Part shown: one piece after another, positions 36,542 to 50,046 of the stretch
Layout: the number at the start of each line of letters is the position of its first letter
Numbering within the stretch: position 1 is the stretch's first letter
NCBI RefSeq assembly: GCF_047496725.1
Contig: NC_132979.1
Location: 7,518,501-7,582,500 of the forward strand
DNA length: 64,000 nt
Direction of reading: 5' to 3'
Origin: Anoplolepis gracilipes
Lineage: Eukaryota; Arthropoda; Insecta; Hymenoptera; Formicidae
Made by a program: the position numbers and the translations under genes
Notes under the pieces: model-generated
Databases searched by the model: none
What the model saw: the letters and a program-made list of their open reading frames with translations, nothing else
Told to the model about the DNA's origin: nothing

Positions 36542-39492
36542 ATATAATTGCTACATTTTCCTTCCATTAAAGTTTATCCGAAACTATTTTGAAAATAATA
36601 GCCTTGCAATTTTGCATAGTATTCGAAAAAAGAAAAAAGCAGTTGCATTTGTATACGGAAACACGTCTCCCATCAAAGGGCAAAGGGTAGCTACCTCCAA
36701 AAGTGAGTGAGACTTTTGCCGCCATCTGAGTTTTAGCTAGTGAACTGAAACAGGCTTTTAGATAATGATAGTACTTTTACCTACGCTTTACACGTGCTAC
36801 TTTGATATTTTAAAAACTAGATGTTACAAAATGTGTATGTGAAAAGAGGGAAGAAAAATGCGTAAGTAACTTCATGCCTTCAACTAATTTATATGTAATA
36901 CATACCTATTTTTCCAGTATTCTATTATTTTTACATGAATTTAATAGACGTACACATATGTATGCATTTATTAATAATAATAAATTTAAAGAGAAAAATA
37001 TGTTTATTATATTCTCTGAATATGTGTGGAAAATTTGAAGAATGAGAATAAAATAAAAATTTACCATGATTTGAATTTTTTCCCTTCTCTGTACGTCTGC
37101 TATTCTCTATAAATTGTTTATAATTTCTATAATTTTACAATTTTAATTTCTCAAATTTCTGATCTCTATATCAATACCGTTGTATAGTATTATATTTCAA
37201 ATTTTTTAATAAATTTAATATATGTACGCTTTTTTGAAATATTACGACCTAGAGAGAGTAGAACTACAAGTCATTATATATTTTATAACAACTGCAGAAG
37301 AGAAGCGATTAATATAAATATTAATTCTCTAAATAACCCATTTTTCTCTTCATAAAAGAAAACTATTAATTTATAGATCGGACAATAACAACATTCTATC
37401 TAAATTAGAAACTGGGTTACGCTTGGAAATAAAAAAAAAAAAAAAAAAAGAGAGATTGTTAATTAAAGGATTAATATTCACGTGCGAGCGATACTAAATG
37501 CATATTCCTGAACGTCTAACTTTTCCTTCAACTTATATCCTGAGCGACGGCTCTTCATCTGTCGCGGTGTAATAGTGTATATGAGATGATGAATCACGCG
37601 AGTATGCTAGATGTGAACGTGCGGGATTATAAATTCGAAGTCGTACACCGTGCGCGCTCGCGTACTCGCGATGACGGATGGAGGCATTCATGGATTTAAA
37701 CATACGGGGTTTCCACACTTCATTATGTATTTACGGCTTGTCAGCGTGATATCATTCCCTCGTCACTCCCGCCGAGGAACTGAAACCGCGCGTCGCAATT
37801 GGAATATTTTATCAGTGTGATTAACGGGTTTTTTTTTTTTCTCAACCCTCGTGTCCTTTATACCACGTGCATATTTTCATTTAGCGTGAGATTCAAGCAT
37901 GAGCGGTTTCTCTGAATCACATTCGAATCCTTATATCGATTTCCACGTGATTTCTTATTTTTATTATTTCTTTAAGTAAAGTAGGAATCCATGTACGTTG
38001 GTAAAATATTTAATACCAAATATCTAAACTAGTAGAGATAACGTGCCAAAAAAATTGATAGTCATAAATAAATGAGTTTTTCTCTTCATGAAAATATCGG
38101 AGAAATAATTTAGACGATGGATGACAAAGTCTTTGAGTTATCCGCGAGAGAATGAAAGATCTAAATAACCGTGCAAGCCTTCGTAGAATTCGGGAGAGAA
38201 GTCTTTCTTTTCGTTCCAGAACAACGTGCGTACTATCTGTTGAAATTTATGCCCGCGTTAGTTCTCCGCTATGTGCACGAGAATCTTTGAATGGGCTGTT
38301 CTCTTATTTGAATAAGCAGGTTTTTTTCTCTTCCCGCACGCGAGAATGCATTGCAGGAATGTGGCATCGCCATTGAATGACCGAAGAGTCGATTTCCGGC
38401 GAAAAATCTGCGTTCAAAAGCGTCTCGTTAACTATGGATCATATTAATACATAATTTATTACTCTTTCCATTACTTCCTCCCAAAGATTAAAAATATATT
38501 ATACAATGTAGGTCACAGAGAGTAAGCGAATTAACGTGAAAACAAGTTTCGTGTACGTGCGTAATTTATTTAATATACATAGGAAAGTAGGATCAAACGA
38601 AGAAGAATTTCCTCTGAAAGTATCTCGCTTTGATCGTCCTTTCGACTCGGAAGGTTGCAAACCAGTCTAAACAACCAGATATACGGCCTATTCACGCAAT
38701 CTCCGTTTCCCGCAAAACATTTTTTTTTTTTTTTTTTACAAAGGCTTTTCCGAAAACTCTCTCTCTTGTAAATCAGCCGCGAAAAAGGACGGAAGAGAAG
38801 AAAGTAACAGCGGGAAATATGTCGACGAAACTCTCCCTTACACGAGACAACGACTTTGGAAGGGAGAAGCGAATGTCTCTCGTTAAAACCGATAATCGAA
38901 AATCCACAGAGCCGAGAAAGAAGTGTCCCCTAGAGGTGCAAGAGCTCTTGGGACACGACACTTGGCTCCTAAAAAATTTCCGTTTCGGGGGTGGCATCGA
39001 TCCGGCTGGACGTCGTCACGTCGCGTCGCCCGCACTTTCACTCGCGAGGAGGTCACGACGGCGGGGTTAACGACGATGAGTGTATCGCGTCACGAAACGC
39101 CGCTGGGCATTAGCATACGTACTGGCAACTAACTCGAAGGGCGCGTCCGAGAAGGCCAGCCGCTCCGACGAGCGGGCACGACCGGACGTGCAAAAGGGAC
39201 GGACGGAGAGGCGAGAGCGGGTGCCTCTCCTCGAAGAAGTTGACGTTTCTCGTGCATGCATCGTAGGCCGGCTGTGCATTTCGCAGGCGGAGCTTTTGCG
39301 CTGGAAAGACCGCCTGCAGACCGCCCCTGTATATGTGCGTTTCGTTTCATCATTGTGGCGTGTAAGAATGCACGCGTTCCATGGCGCTGTTTGACAGTTC
39401 ACCGGTTGCCTTTTTTTTCGCCGCAGCATCCGCTCCCGAGAACGTCGTCGACCTCTCGACGCCGATTCGCCGGACGAAACCTGAAGAGTGCG

Positions 39493-39527
<35 letters not shown>

Positions 39528-41999
39528 ATTTATTCGTAACATTATTTCTATGCAAAAGACATTGGAATGAATCACGAGAAAATACGCGATTAGTAACGAT
39601 AAAGATCTCGCGCGGTCGAGTCTCGAGTCGCGACTGGCGCGACTCCAAGAATACCAATGGTCCGAGACATTGGGATATCCGCGAAAAGAGAACGGTTGAA
39701 AATATCGCAGCTCGGGAAGAGTGTATATGGTAGCCAAGCCATTGTCGAGTGAATATCCTAAAAATAATTTTACGGAAAAGATAAAAGCGTTTAATGCCTT
39801 TGATTAATTCTCACTAATCTTGTTCAATATTCCCGATATCCGTTTAAATTTCATTCTGGAAACATTCATTCTTGTCTGTTCTTCTAATTCGAAAATTATC
39901 GAAACGAATTATCATCGTTACGTTCTTTTTTTTTTTTTTTTGTTTTGTATTTGACGTACTTAAATTATTCACATTAAGTTATTTGCATAAATTATTCGTC
40001 GACACGCACAGAGATGTGAAATTTTAGTCTCAAGTAATGTTTATAAAACCAGTTTAAGGCTTTAATTATTATTATATAAAAGATGCGTAAGCAGAGGGAG
40101 AAATTACCGCATTACTAATTGTATTCTTGATTTATGAACTTTGCAATCAATCAATCAACCGTATCATACAAAAATTAATGTAAATACACCGCGATGTGTA
40201 AAATATTTTTTGCCTAGCAAGTCGCTCAAATCATTTTTCAGACACGGCTCTCATTTCGTTGCATAATCCATCTAGACTTTATCTTGATGAAACTCTCATG
40301 TCTATTCTCTCTCTTCTCTCTTGTATTTTCTTTTTTGGTCTTATTATGACACTCGGACTACAATATAGTCTTACGCAATGCGAAATATCGGCAATCGAGA
40401 AACATCGGAATGTTTTGATTGGGAAACCAGCTGCAAATATATAAGATCTCTCTTCGAGACGAAGGAAGTTATAGTCGGATATTGGTAACTGAATCTTCTC
40501 CAGCGCTATAATGAGATCACAGCCACAGAACGCGAAGGTATCTCGAAGGTATTATGAATTGATTTTGAAGACCGCCCACGGCGACTTCCGCCAATCGATT
40601 GCAAGATTCGCCGCGGAGTTTCGGAATGTTCCGGGATATTTGAAAATTTCAGATAATCTCGGAAATTCTTGGCGTGCCCGATAAGTAAATTTCCTATCGC
40701 GAATAGTCGCCAGTAGCTACCCTGGAGAATGTCCGATGTCTTGGAGTTAATTCAAGGACACGAGATATACTCCTCTCGTAGCGCTTACTGTTAGTTTTTT
40801 TTTTTTTTTTTTTTTTTCTATAAAACATACGGTCGCACACATATTTAGGAATTGGATCATTCTCAATCAATCAAAACGAAATAAAATATATATTAAATTA
40901 AATTGATATATTTTCGCTTTTCATCCTATGCTGAATAATTATTGTTATTTCAACTTCGCTGTCTCGTTCGCGTCGCTCGAATATATATCTCGCGCACGTG
41001 CTCCATTTTAGATATCTCCACGATAGCTTTAATACCAATTTCTGCGAACACGCCGGACCCTCGCAAGATATTCAAAGATAGCGTTACCATTTGACAAGCT
41101 ACGTAGTCGATCAGATATTCGACGACCTCAAAGCTATATCGCGACACCCACCTAGGAACGATCGATGATAGATATACGCGAACCGGATTCTGGAATGTAA
41201 TCGCGACGAGACGAGCCCCGGAATAGGCGTTTTCACGATCGGGATTTTAGGAAAAGAGGGGACGACCTCCCTCTTCCGTGTCGCACAATATACAGTGCTT
41301 TAAATCGCCTTCGCCGCTATAGATTTGTACGTACACGTGGATCTGGCATTGGCGCGATCACGAGGGGTGGTATCGATGCACTCCGCGAATCGAAAAATCA
41401 GGGGGTTGCTCTCGCGTCCCTCGAGATAATTCACCCGGTTACACCCCGTCAGGAAGCCATTAATCCGACACCCGGTATGGCGTGCGTCTCGCAATCCGGC
41501 GATGTAACTCACGTTCGCGTATCTCTTTCCATCAGATCTATGCAACGTTGTTTTCGGCAGCTATGCAGGACGTTCGAGGAATTTGACTGCGAATTTCTCG
41601 TTCGACATGCAAATAAGTCGTCGAAATTTGCGTTTCCCTGCGGAATATCACTTTGTACGTTCCGTAAAAAATAAAAAAAAAAAAAAAAAACACAAAAAAG
41701 AATTTATTTCTCCATTCCATTGTGAAGAGCAATCATTAGTAGTCGAGCTCGCGCGATCTGTAATGCCGAGTTAATTGCAAATTAATTATTTGCGAGACGT
41801 GATCCTGCGCGAGATTTGAAAAGAGATCGGTGCCGTAACATTGGAAAAATATAGAGATGAAATTCGATAGCTCGCGCTGGCCGGAACCGCCAGCGTTTCG
41901 TAAACCGCGCGTAATTGTTGCCCTGCGAAATGCAAATTTCCCGATCGAGCGGAATTATATCCCGGGGTATCGCACGCGCCTCGTCGAACGAGTATCGCG

Positions 42000-42380
42000 C
42001 ACGTTCGCGATACGATAATTAAAGCGATGGCGGAATGATTATGAAAATAATTGTGACGATCCCACGCGGTGAGATTTTAATTAAGCTTAATCCGCAAATT
42101 CACATTACAATGACAAAGGCTTGTTAGTGGCCGCCTGTAAAACGTATTAACGAGCTAATAATATAGCCGCGAATGGGACGCGGGCTAATTAAGATAAAAA
42201 GCCCCTAAATGCAGCGTAATCGATAGCGTATCAGGATATTTTCCATCAAGTATGTTATCCACCCGCGTAATAATAATGCCATGATACGGGCATTAAGATG
42301 CGGTCCATTATACAAATTAAATTTTACGATCGCTCCATCATCGTGAATTCGCTCATGCGGTAGTTTCAGACACGCGTGCG
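42000..42380. promoter_or_regulatory. Candidate enhancer, homeodomain/SOX-type motifs in unique DNA
   Basis: A block free of simple repeats. It holds TTTTAATTAAGCTTAATCC (42075-42093, TAATTA plus a TAATCC bicoid/otd-type core), ACAATGACAAAGG (SOX and TCF-like cores, about 42108-42119), and several further TAATTA and CATTA cores. About 7 kb upstream of the Toll start. Confidence 0.25.
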
Positions 42381-43373
42381 AAGAGAGGGGGAGAGGGGGC
42401 ACATTTTACAAACACATCGTCTGCAGCAATTTCAGATAATTTAATTAATAAAACTGTTGGCGCGATATTACCGTTTCCAACAACGGACATTTAACTTTTT
42501 TTATTAAAATTTTCATTAATTTTTTTACACCCTATCTATAATATATATTATAATATATAATAATTAATTATGTATACTTGTAATGAGAAATTTATGACTT
42601 TTTCAATTCTCTTTTACGTTTTAAATGGAATTAATTGCAAACCCATGCATTGTATTATATATTCGGCGCCTGTCTCTCACAATTGTATCCACTCAAGCCA
42701 ATCTTTTTTGCGATCGGATTGGATCGCAATATTTATCAGCGATAAAAGTGCCGAAAGAAAAAAAATTCTACTTCCATCCCCGATCTATCACGAAATGTCG
42801 AATCGCATATGTATATATGTATGTATAGGTACAGCAGCTTTTTTTTTTGAAGTGTTCCAAAAGTGTTTCGGCCAAGAGATAGAAAGCGGAAAGCTGAATG
42901 TTACACGCCGCGGGATACGTCGACATCCCGCAGCTCTTGAAGACGAAACCCGACAACGGCCGCGACCGCGGCAGGGAACGTGTCAAAGTAGGTGCAGGAG
43001 ACGAGCCCTCTCCGAGTCCTCCTTCTCCTCCTCCTCCCCGCTCGACAGCGAGAGCTCTCCAAGTGTCATGCCCCTTTTCCGGGGATGCGCGAACCCCGTC
43101 TGAAGCGGCAGCTTTTCCTTCCAGCAGTGGTGGCCCAATTTAATGCGCAGCACGTGTGTGTGTAAAGAGAGAGAGAGAGAGAGAGAGAAATGCTCTCTAT
43201 TGCATTTTCTAGAATACATTACCATCTTTTTTATTGCTTGCCCACACCCGGGGATCCTATCTCATCGCCGGAATATTGCAATTTGGACTCGGGGCGTCCC
43301 GATAACAAAGTCGAATTCAGAAGGACCCACCGGGCCGGATATGAGGGCGCACACGTGTTTACCTGGCGGATCG

Positions 43374-43382
<9 letters not shown>

Positions 43383-43409
<27 letters not shown>
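43383..43409. repeat. (CT)n microsatellite
   Basis: About 13 CT units, 280 bases from the CACT-family MITE. Confidence 0.93.
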
Positions 43410-43412
<3 letters not shown>

Positions 43413-43685
43413 TCGTAGTTATAAACTCGCGGAACGCGACTATTTTCGGATAGCGACGGAGCCAAAGACGACAGGCCGGCTGTTGCGCGTGTTGGAAATG
43501 CACTTTCGTCCCGCAGATGTGGGCCACCGACCTCCCTTCTCCGCCCTCTCCGCCTCTCTTCGATCGCCTTCAGGAATACATTACCATTTTTTTCCTCTCT
43601 AGAAAATCGTACTGGCGCTTAATCGATTCTCTCCCGCGCGCTCACAACGATATCATTGAAAAATCGTAAAAATCGACCTCCAAAA

Positions 43686-44224
43686 CACTATAAGAAATTG
43701 ACTAAGAATTCAGATATATTTTTGTTTAAATCTTCAGATTTAGATTTCTGAAAGTTTTCGGACAACCAGTCTTAATGATTCAACAATCTGTCTTGATCAT
43801 AAAAAGAAATTCAATAAAAAAATCAAACTCATTTCTCTGAAAATTAAAACAGTAAGAAAGCTTTAGGCACTTTGTCCGCAGTTATTTTTTTACAGTAAAA
43901 GCAACGTAATGTTTCAAAAATAGACAGTGGTTTACCATTTTGTAAAATATTTAATTACAAGTTTGAAAGGAATAAAAATATAAATAAAAAAAAATTCTAC
44001 ATTAAATACTATGAAAAAAATAACTGTAGACAAAGTGTCTGAAATTTTCTTACAGACACTGTTCGAATTTTCAGAAAGAATTTTAAAAAAAAGTGTCTGA
44101 ATTTTTAGAAAAATTTTTCGAAAATAATTTTGACGATTGAGACAAATGGTCTAAAATCTACTTTCAAACATTCAGATCTGAAAAGTCAAAAATGTAGCTA
44201 AATTCTTAGGCAATTTCTTGCAGC
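43686..44224. mobile_element. CACT-ended foldback MITE, most complete copy
   Basis: It starts CACTATAAGAAATTGACTAAGAATT and ends with the near complement of this (AATTCTTAGGCAATTTCTTGCAG). The interior repeats TCTGAATTTTCAGA-like units in both directions, so each half is itself full of short inverted repeats (GACAAAGTGTCT, TTACAGACACTG). About 539 bases, no ORF. Related copies lie at 48854-49228, 49514-49750 and 57611-57810. Confidence 0.75.
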
Positions 44225-46269
44225 GAAATAAATATAATCCGGTTATTTTACGATGCTCTGCGATATAGCGTTAATTTTATTTATACTGAATAATCAAGTG
44301 TATGTGTGTTTATACAATTTCGAGTCGTGTACCATTTTGACTGTGCGCCAACAGAGTCGCCTCCTAGATGTGCACGGGGACGTGTATCTAGCATCAACAT
44401 TCCGAAACTACGTTTCATGAAAGTTAATGGGGGACGCGCGCGGCGATTGTGAAATAAACTTTACGTTCTTTTTTCTTTTTTTTTTTTTTTTTTTTAACGA
44501 CCATCATTGTGTATCACTGTCACAATAAAGGACTCCGGCGGTGACTGATCGATACACGACAATGGCAATGACCGGTAGTCAAAATGATCGATCTGTCGTT
44601 TTTACCAGACAATATATGAAAGCTTTTACAATTGATACGGGATAAAAGTCAGTTTCAAGTATCGCGTTCAATCGTTTACGATCAAAAATTTCTCGATGGC
44701 AAAACTTTAAAATTGCCACGAATTTATCTCTCCCGCAGATATTTCAATTTTATAATAAAAGCGCGCGATTATACATCGCGAACGCACAGTTTGTGGACGA
44801 ATCATCAGTTTTGTCGGCGAGTCCTATGTGTTTTTTTTTTTTTCTTTTTTTTCTCACAGCGACGTCGTAACATCTTTATAGACGCCTGCGATTCATCGAT
44901 CACGATCAAGTTATAGGCGGGCTACTCCTTCACGTAAAGTCCCGTGTAAACTCATTATTCCGATCGGAAACGCCGGAATGATTAAAGGATAGCTTTACCT
45001 GAGGCGTCCGGGAAGACAAATCGAATTCAATCGACCGGCGGTCGATAGTCGTTAATCATCGAAAAAATTGCCACAGTCATCTCCGTCATTATCACCGGAC
45101 GTCTCGAATGGACCCGATAGGCGCGTCGATTTCCAACACTGCGTGTTCTCTGCCGAATTCAATATTCGGCCGTGGGTCAATCAAGGCCGGATAAAAGAGC
45201 GCTCGTCAAGATTCTCGTCATTATGTGTCTTATTCAGTCGCAATCTCGTCGAGATTTTGAATACTCAATGATCTCGTGAATGAGAATTTGAAAATAATCC
45301 GTGCGCTCAACTGGATCCCTTAATCACTTACTTAACTGGATATCGCTATTATCTTTTATTAAAACTGTAAGGTTTCGAAATGTGGCATCGTTCATCACGA
45401 GATTGACGCGACTTTTTCCTTTAAAGAAATCAGAGAGAAATCTATTGTCATTTGCAAACACAATAAAGACATATAATGAGCATAAAAAATAAATAGTATC
45501 CAAATTTAATGAATTATAAAATTTATTTAATTAAAGTAATAGTAATAATGCAATATCTTAGAGATAACATAAAATGGATAAATAATACATTAAGACTGCA
45601 GTTTTAATAGTGACTGGTTATTTCTTATTTCCACTCTGTAAGTGTAAAAATTCTCACTGAATGATCGATAATTGTCCGGAGATTTACTTTATTTCGCGCT
45701 TTGATTACCTAAAAGGAAACGTCTTTTCGAATTAAATAAGAGCGGAAACGGAAGACGGACAATTTATATATACAGCGTATTTATTTCCCGGAAATTTCTG
45801 GGACACAGCGAGAAAATCCATTATCAAAGTGAGGCAAGTTTTATCGACGTTCTAGCACTTCGCCGAGTTTCGCGCTCTACTTTCGCGCGCGCGAAAGGGC
45901 GCCGGGAGAACCCTTTGGCTGGTCGCCAAGATGGCGATAGTTTTGAGATGACAAGAGGGGAGACGCGTGGAATTTGGAATATATATATATATATATATAT
46001 ATACTTACTATATACACGGGCCAAGAAAACGATCAAATTTTCTCGTATCGTACCATTGGATTGGATTGGATTACCGAAACGTCACAAAGAATAGTTTGCG
46101 TTACTGCTATTTTACATACTTTACGTTATGCCGTTACATACTTACATTACGACGAGCGCGACGAACGCAAAAGTCGAGCGACAAATGACAATAAAACCTG
46201 ACACCGACAAGGGTGAGTGCATATGGCGGCTCCCCGGTGTTTATTCGCGGTGGTGATAGCTCGTTGCGG

Positions 46270-46273
<4 letters not shown>

Positions 46274-46300
<27 letters not shown>
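46274..46300. repeat. Poly-A tract
   Basis: About 27 A. Confidence 0.93.
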
Positions 46301-46303
<3 letters not shown>

Positions 46304-47487
46304 AAAACGAGAAAACGACGAAACGATCCGCACTCGGTCGGTCATATCTGTGTTTCATGTGTGTCGTTAATAATATCTCCAGCGTTCTACAATGGCCACC
46401 ATGTGGCAGGTTGTTTCGCGGTAGACTGAATGAAGCTGATTAAATTGAAGGGTCGAGGAAAAAACGGGAGCCACTGGTTGAAGAGAGAGAAGGGGGGAGA
46501 GGAGAGGACGGAGGGGGGACGTGCTCAAGCTACGTATGAAGGGTTGATGCTTGTTCAATGTTGCGTGTGCACCGTATGCGGTCAGGAGCGTATCATCGAC
46601 CTTCTGCCACGGAATGGAAATTAGTCGAACATTTGTCCGCTATATATATATTCATATTGTATCGCATTAAAGTATCTAATCGGGGCGAGTATGTGAATTA
46701 TCCCCTATCGAATTATCATCATTACACGCGTGTGTAATTTCTAAATATTGGCAAATTTCTATTGTTCTACATTAATCAATGTGATTAGTGCATAGATATA
46801 CAATTTAATCGCATAATTAAAGTAAACGAGCGTAGGATATACTGTTCGCATAAATCGCGCGATATATAATTCATACATATATATATATATATATATATAT
46901 GAATTATACAGGTATTTATTATTTATTACTTTGTCATTACAACAATTATTACTACAATGTCGGCACTCATTAGCGCTGCGAATTTCCAAGAATTTCGCGT
47001 GTGTTGTATAACGCAAATATCCATCCCGCGGACAAGCCCGCGAAAATGATGCCCGAGGGCCGCCGGGTAGCCGATGTGACAGGTCGCGGGTGTCATTACT
47101 CTTTCGTAATACACCGAGATTAACTGCAACACTGTCACACACCGTGGCCCCGTCACCGTGTTACATCACCCGGCTGCATCTTTTCGGGACACAAAGCACA
47201 CACGCAGTTCCGTACTACGGAGACGAATAATCGTTGCGTTACGCTCGCTCTCGTCGCCGCGATAATTCATTATCGCGCGCGTATACATGTCTTTGATAAG
47301 TAGACCGAGTGATTCAGAGACTCGCGCGCGCGCCTACACGTGTGCGTACACGCACATATGCGGTGAGAACATCTCAAAGATAAAGGTTGGTCCCGCGCGA
47401 GCGCGGAATGCCCATTGTGAATATTCTTTTGAGAAGAGGAGGGCCGTCACGACTCGTTTGCCACGAATATGTCGCCCAAATGTTCCC

Positions 47488-47537
47488 GCGTGACAAAACG
47501 CCTGGACTTTCTCGAGTCCGCGTGCGTTTTGTCACGC
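47488..47537. other. Stable hairpin: 14-bp perfect arms plus inner 5-bp stem
   Basis: GCGTGACAAAACGC (47488-47501) and GCGTTTTGTCACGC (47524-47537) are perfect complements. Inside, GGACT (47504-47508) pairs with AGTCC (47515-47519) around a six-base loop. GC-rich, in unique sequence. It could be an RNA hairpin or a dyad binding site. Confidence 0.7.
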
Positions 47538-47941
47538 TTCATACGTATCTTCTGTCATGAACAAAAGGGAGACCGCGGAATACACTATTTATGCGTATGT
47601 GTGTGTGTGTGTGTGTGTACGCGACTTTATCGAGGAAATACTTTTACGTTCGTCACACATCCGCGCGATGATTCTGTGCTCGAATAAAGGGTGGGATCTT
47701 CTCGCCACGAGAAGGGGAGAACAAATATTTTAACCTATTTCAAGCTGATTTTCCGGTTGGCTTTGCGAGTCTCCTTCGAAAGTAAGACGATGCTTCACAT
47801 TTTTTCGACTCCGCCAGAATTTTAAATAAAACATTCCTCCTCGCGTATTCATGATAAGTGAAGAATAGGGGATGCTAAGTATCCGACTCGCGGGATTTCG
47901 ATATAAGCACGTGACGCTGGGTTTGTCACAGCAGTGGCTTC

Positions 47942-48175
<234 letters not shown>

Positions 48176-48853
48176 GACGTTTAAAGGGCAGGAATAAAGG
48201 GCGGCAGATGGGCCCGCTTATGGTGTCCGCCGTATGTCAGATGTTGATGCAGATGAAGAACCGCTTTTAATACAGCCGATACTCTCTTCGACAAAGTCGT
48301 ATTATTATATATATGAGTCTCCCCGATTGTCGCGATGTCAAAGGCGGTTGGCCCTCGCGAAGCCAATTAAACGGTTCGTCGCTCATTAATACCTCGGGCC
48401 GGAGGTATCGTGGGATGGATCCTCGTTCGCAGAGGAGTCCGTAAAAGCGGGCGATAAGCGCACGGATCAGAGATCGTAATCCGACACGACGGGCGCGCTG
48501 ATTGCGCGATCGAAAATAATTTCATGATTATTAAATCCGAAGTGGCGTCGCGCGAGGCAGCCGGCCCGGCCGGGGCGAGATTACCTTTCATAATTAAGAC
48601 GTTTGGCGCGCGCAAGCGGGTATGAGATGGCTCGACGCTTCCGAGACGTAATCAGGGGCTTCCGAAATTTCTGGAGATGGAGAGGCGCGTGTATAAAGTC
48701 GCACTAAAAACAGGTTTACATATCCTCCCGAAAGAATATCTGCGGCGTGAATCCTGTGTGATACCCTGTAATATAGGGTTGCTTTGCACCCTGAAGGAGT
48801 AAGTTTTTCGCAGCATGACGTAATGTGAAATAACGTGTGTGTGTTTTGGTTTA

Positions 48854-49228
48854 CACTATAAAAAATAACTGCAAAGTGTCTGAATACTGGAAAAAAATAT
48901 TTAAGAATTCAGATATAATTTTGTTTGAATTTTCAGATCTCCATGTCTCAAGAGAATTTCCGTCTGTCTCAATCATTAGAATTATTTTTCTGAAGCTTCA
49001 GAAGAATGTCTGAAAATTCAGATAGTCTGTTAAAAAACTTTAGACACTGTGTGCAATTATTTTTTACAATGAAGTTTTTTTTACAGATGTACTGTCCGAA
49101 TTTTCAGGCAATTTCATGAACTTTCAGAAAAATAATTCTGATAATTAAAATAAATTGTCTGAAATTATTTTCAGATCTAAAAATTCAGACAAAAATATTT
49201 CTGAATTCGTAGGCAGTTTCTTACAGTG
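48854..49228. mobile_element. CACT-ended foldback MITE, second copy
   Basis: It starts CACTATAAAAAATAACTGC and ends GGCAGTTTCTTACAGTG, with the same internal AGTGTCTGAAT/ATTCAGACA units as the copy at 43686. About 375 bases, no ORF. Its right part has been duplicated together with flanking DNA (see 48992-50046). Confidence 0.72.
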
Positions 49229-50046
49229 ATAATAAAAAGATTCGTGAGTGCATACAGTGATCTCAATATTAAATTTAAAAAATTCTTATATGGATTTTCT
49301 TTTACTCACAAGTTTTCAGAGATTATATCGAGATGATCGGCCAGAAGGTGAGAAAAAATCTCTTTTATTGTTTGTAATGTAGAAAACAAAAGTTTATTAT
49401 TTTTACATAAAAATATAACGAAACTACATTTCCAGATTGATGATTCTATATCGGATTTTTATATTTTGGACACTCGAATCAATTCTTAATTCCTCTTTAT
49501 TTGTAAATAACAGGAAGCTTCAGAAGAATGTCTAAAAATTCAGATAGTCTGTTAAAAAACTTTAGACACTGTGTGCAATTATTTTTTACAATGAAGTTTT
49601 TTTTACAGATGTACTGTCCAAATTTTCAGGCAATTTCATGAACTTTCAGAAAAATAATTCTGATGATTAAGATAAATTGTCTGAAATTATTTTCAGATCT
49701 AAAAATTCAGACAAAAATATTTCTAAATTCGTAGGCAGTTTCTTACAGTGATAATAAAAAGATTCGTGAGTTTATGTAGTGATCTCAATATTAAATTAAT
49801 AAAATTCTTATATGGATTTGCTTTTACTTACAAGTTTTCAGAGATTATATCGAGTTTTCAGAGATTATATCGGCCAGAAGGTGAGAAAAAATCTCTTTTA
49901 TTGTTTGTAATGTAAAAAACAAAAGTTTATTATTTTTACATAAAAATATAACGAAACTACATTTCCAGATTGATGATTCTATATCGGATTTTTATATTTT
50001 GGACACTCGAATCAATTTTTAATTCCTCTCTATTTGCGAATAGTAG
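48992..50046. repeat. Tandem duplication, two units of about 522 and 533 bp
   Basis: Unit 1 (48992-49513) and unit 2 (49514-50046) are close to identical along their length. Each holds the right part of a CACT-family MITE followed by about 285 bases of other DNA. Unit 2 has a small extra internal copy (GAGATTATATCGAGTTTTCA). The break lies inside the MITE, so the duplication happened after the insertion. Confidence 0.9.

Larger units (their letters stand above)
36542..43685. other. Intergenic upstream of the Toll gene
   Basis: AT-rich at 36540-37500. GC-rich blocks at 37500-39730 and 40450-42420 contain short frames on both strands and the enhancer candidate at 42000-42380. No gene recognised. 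Confidence 0.6.
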
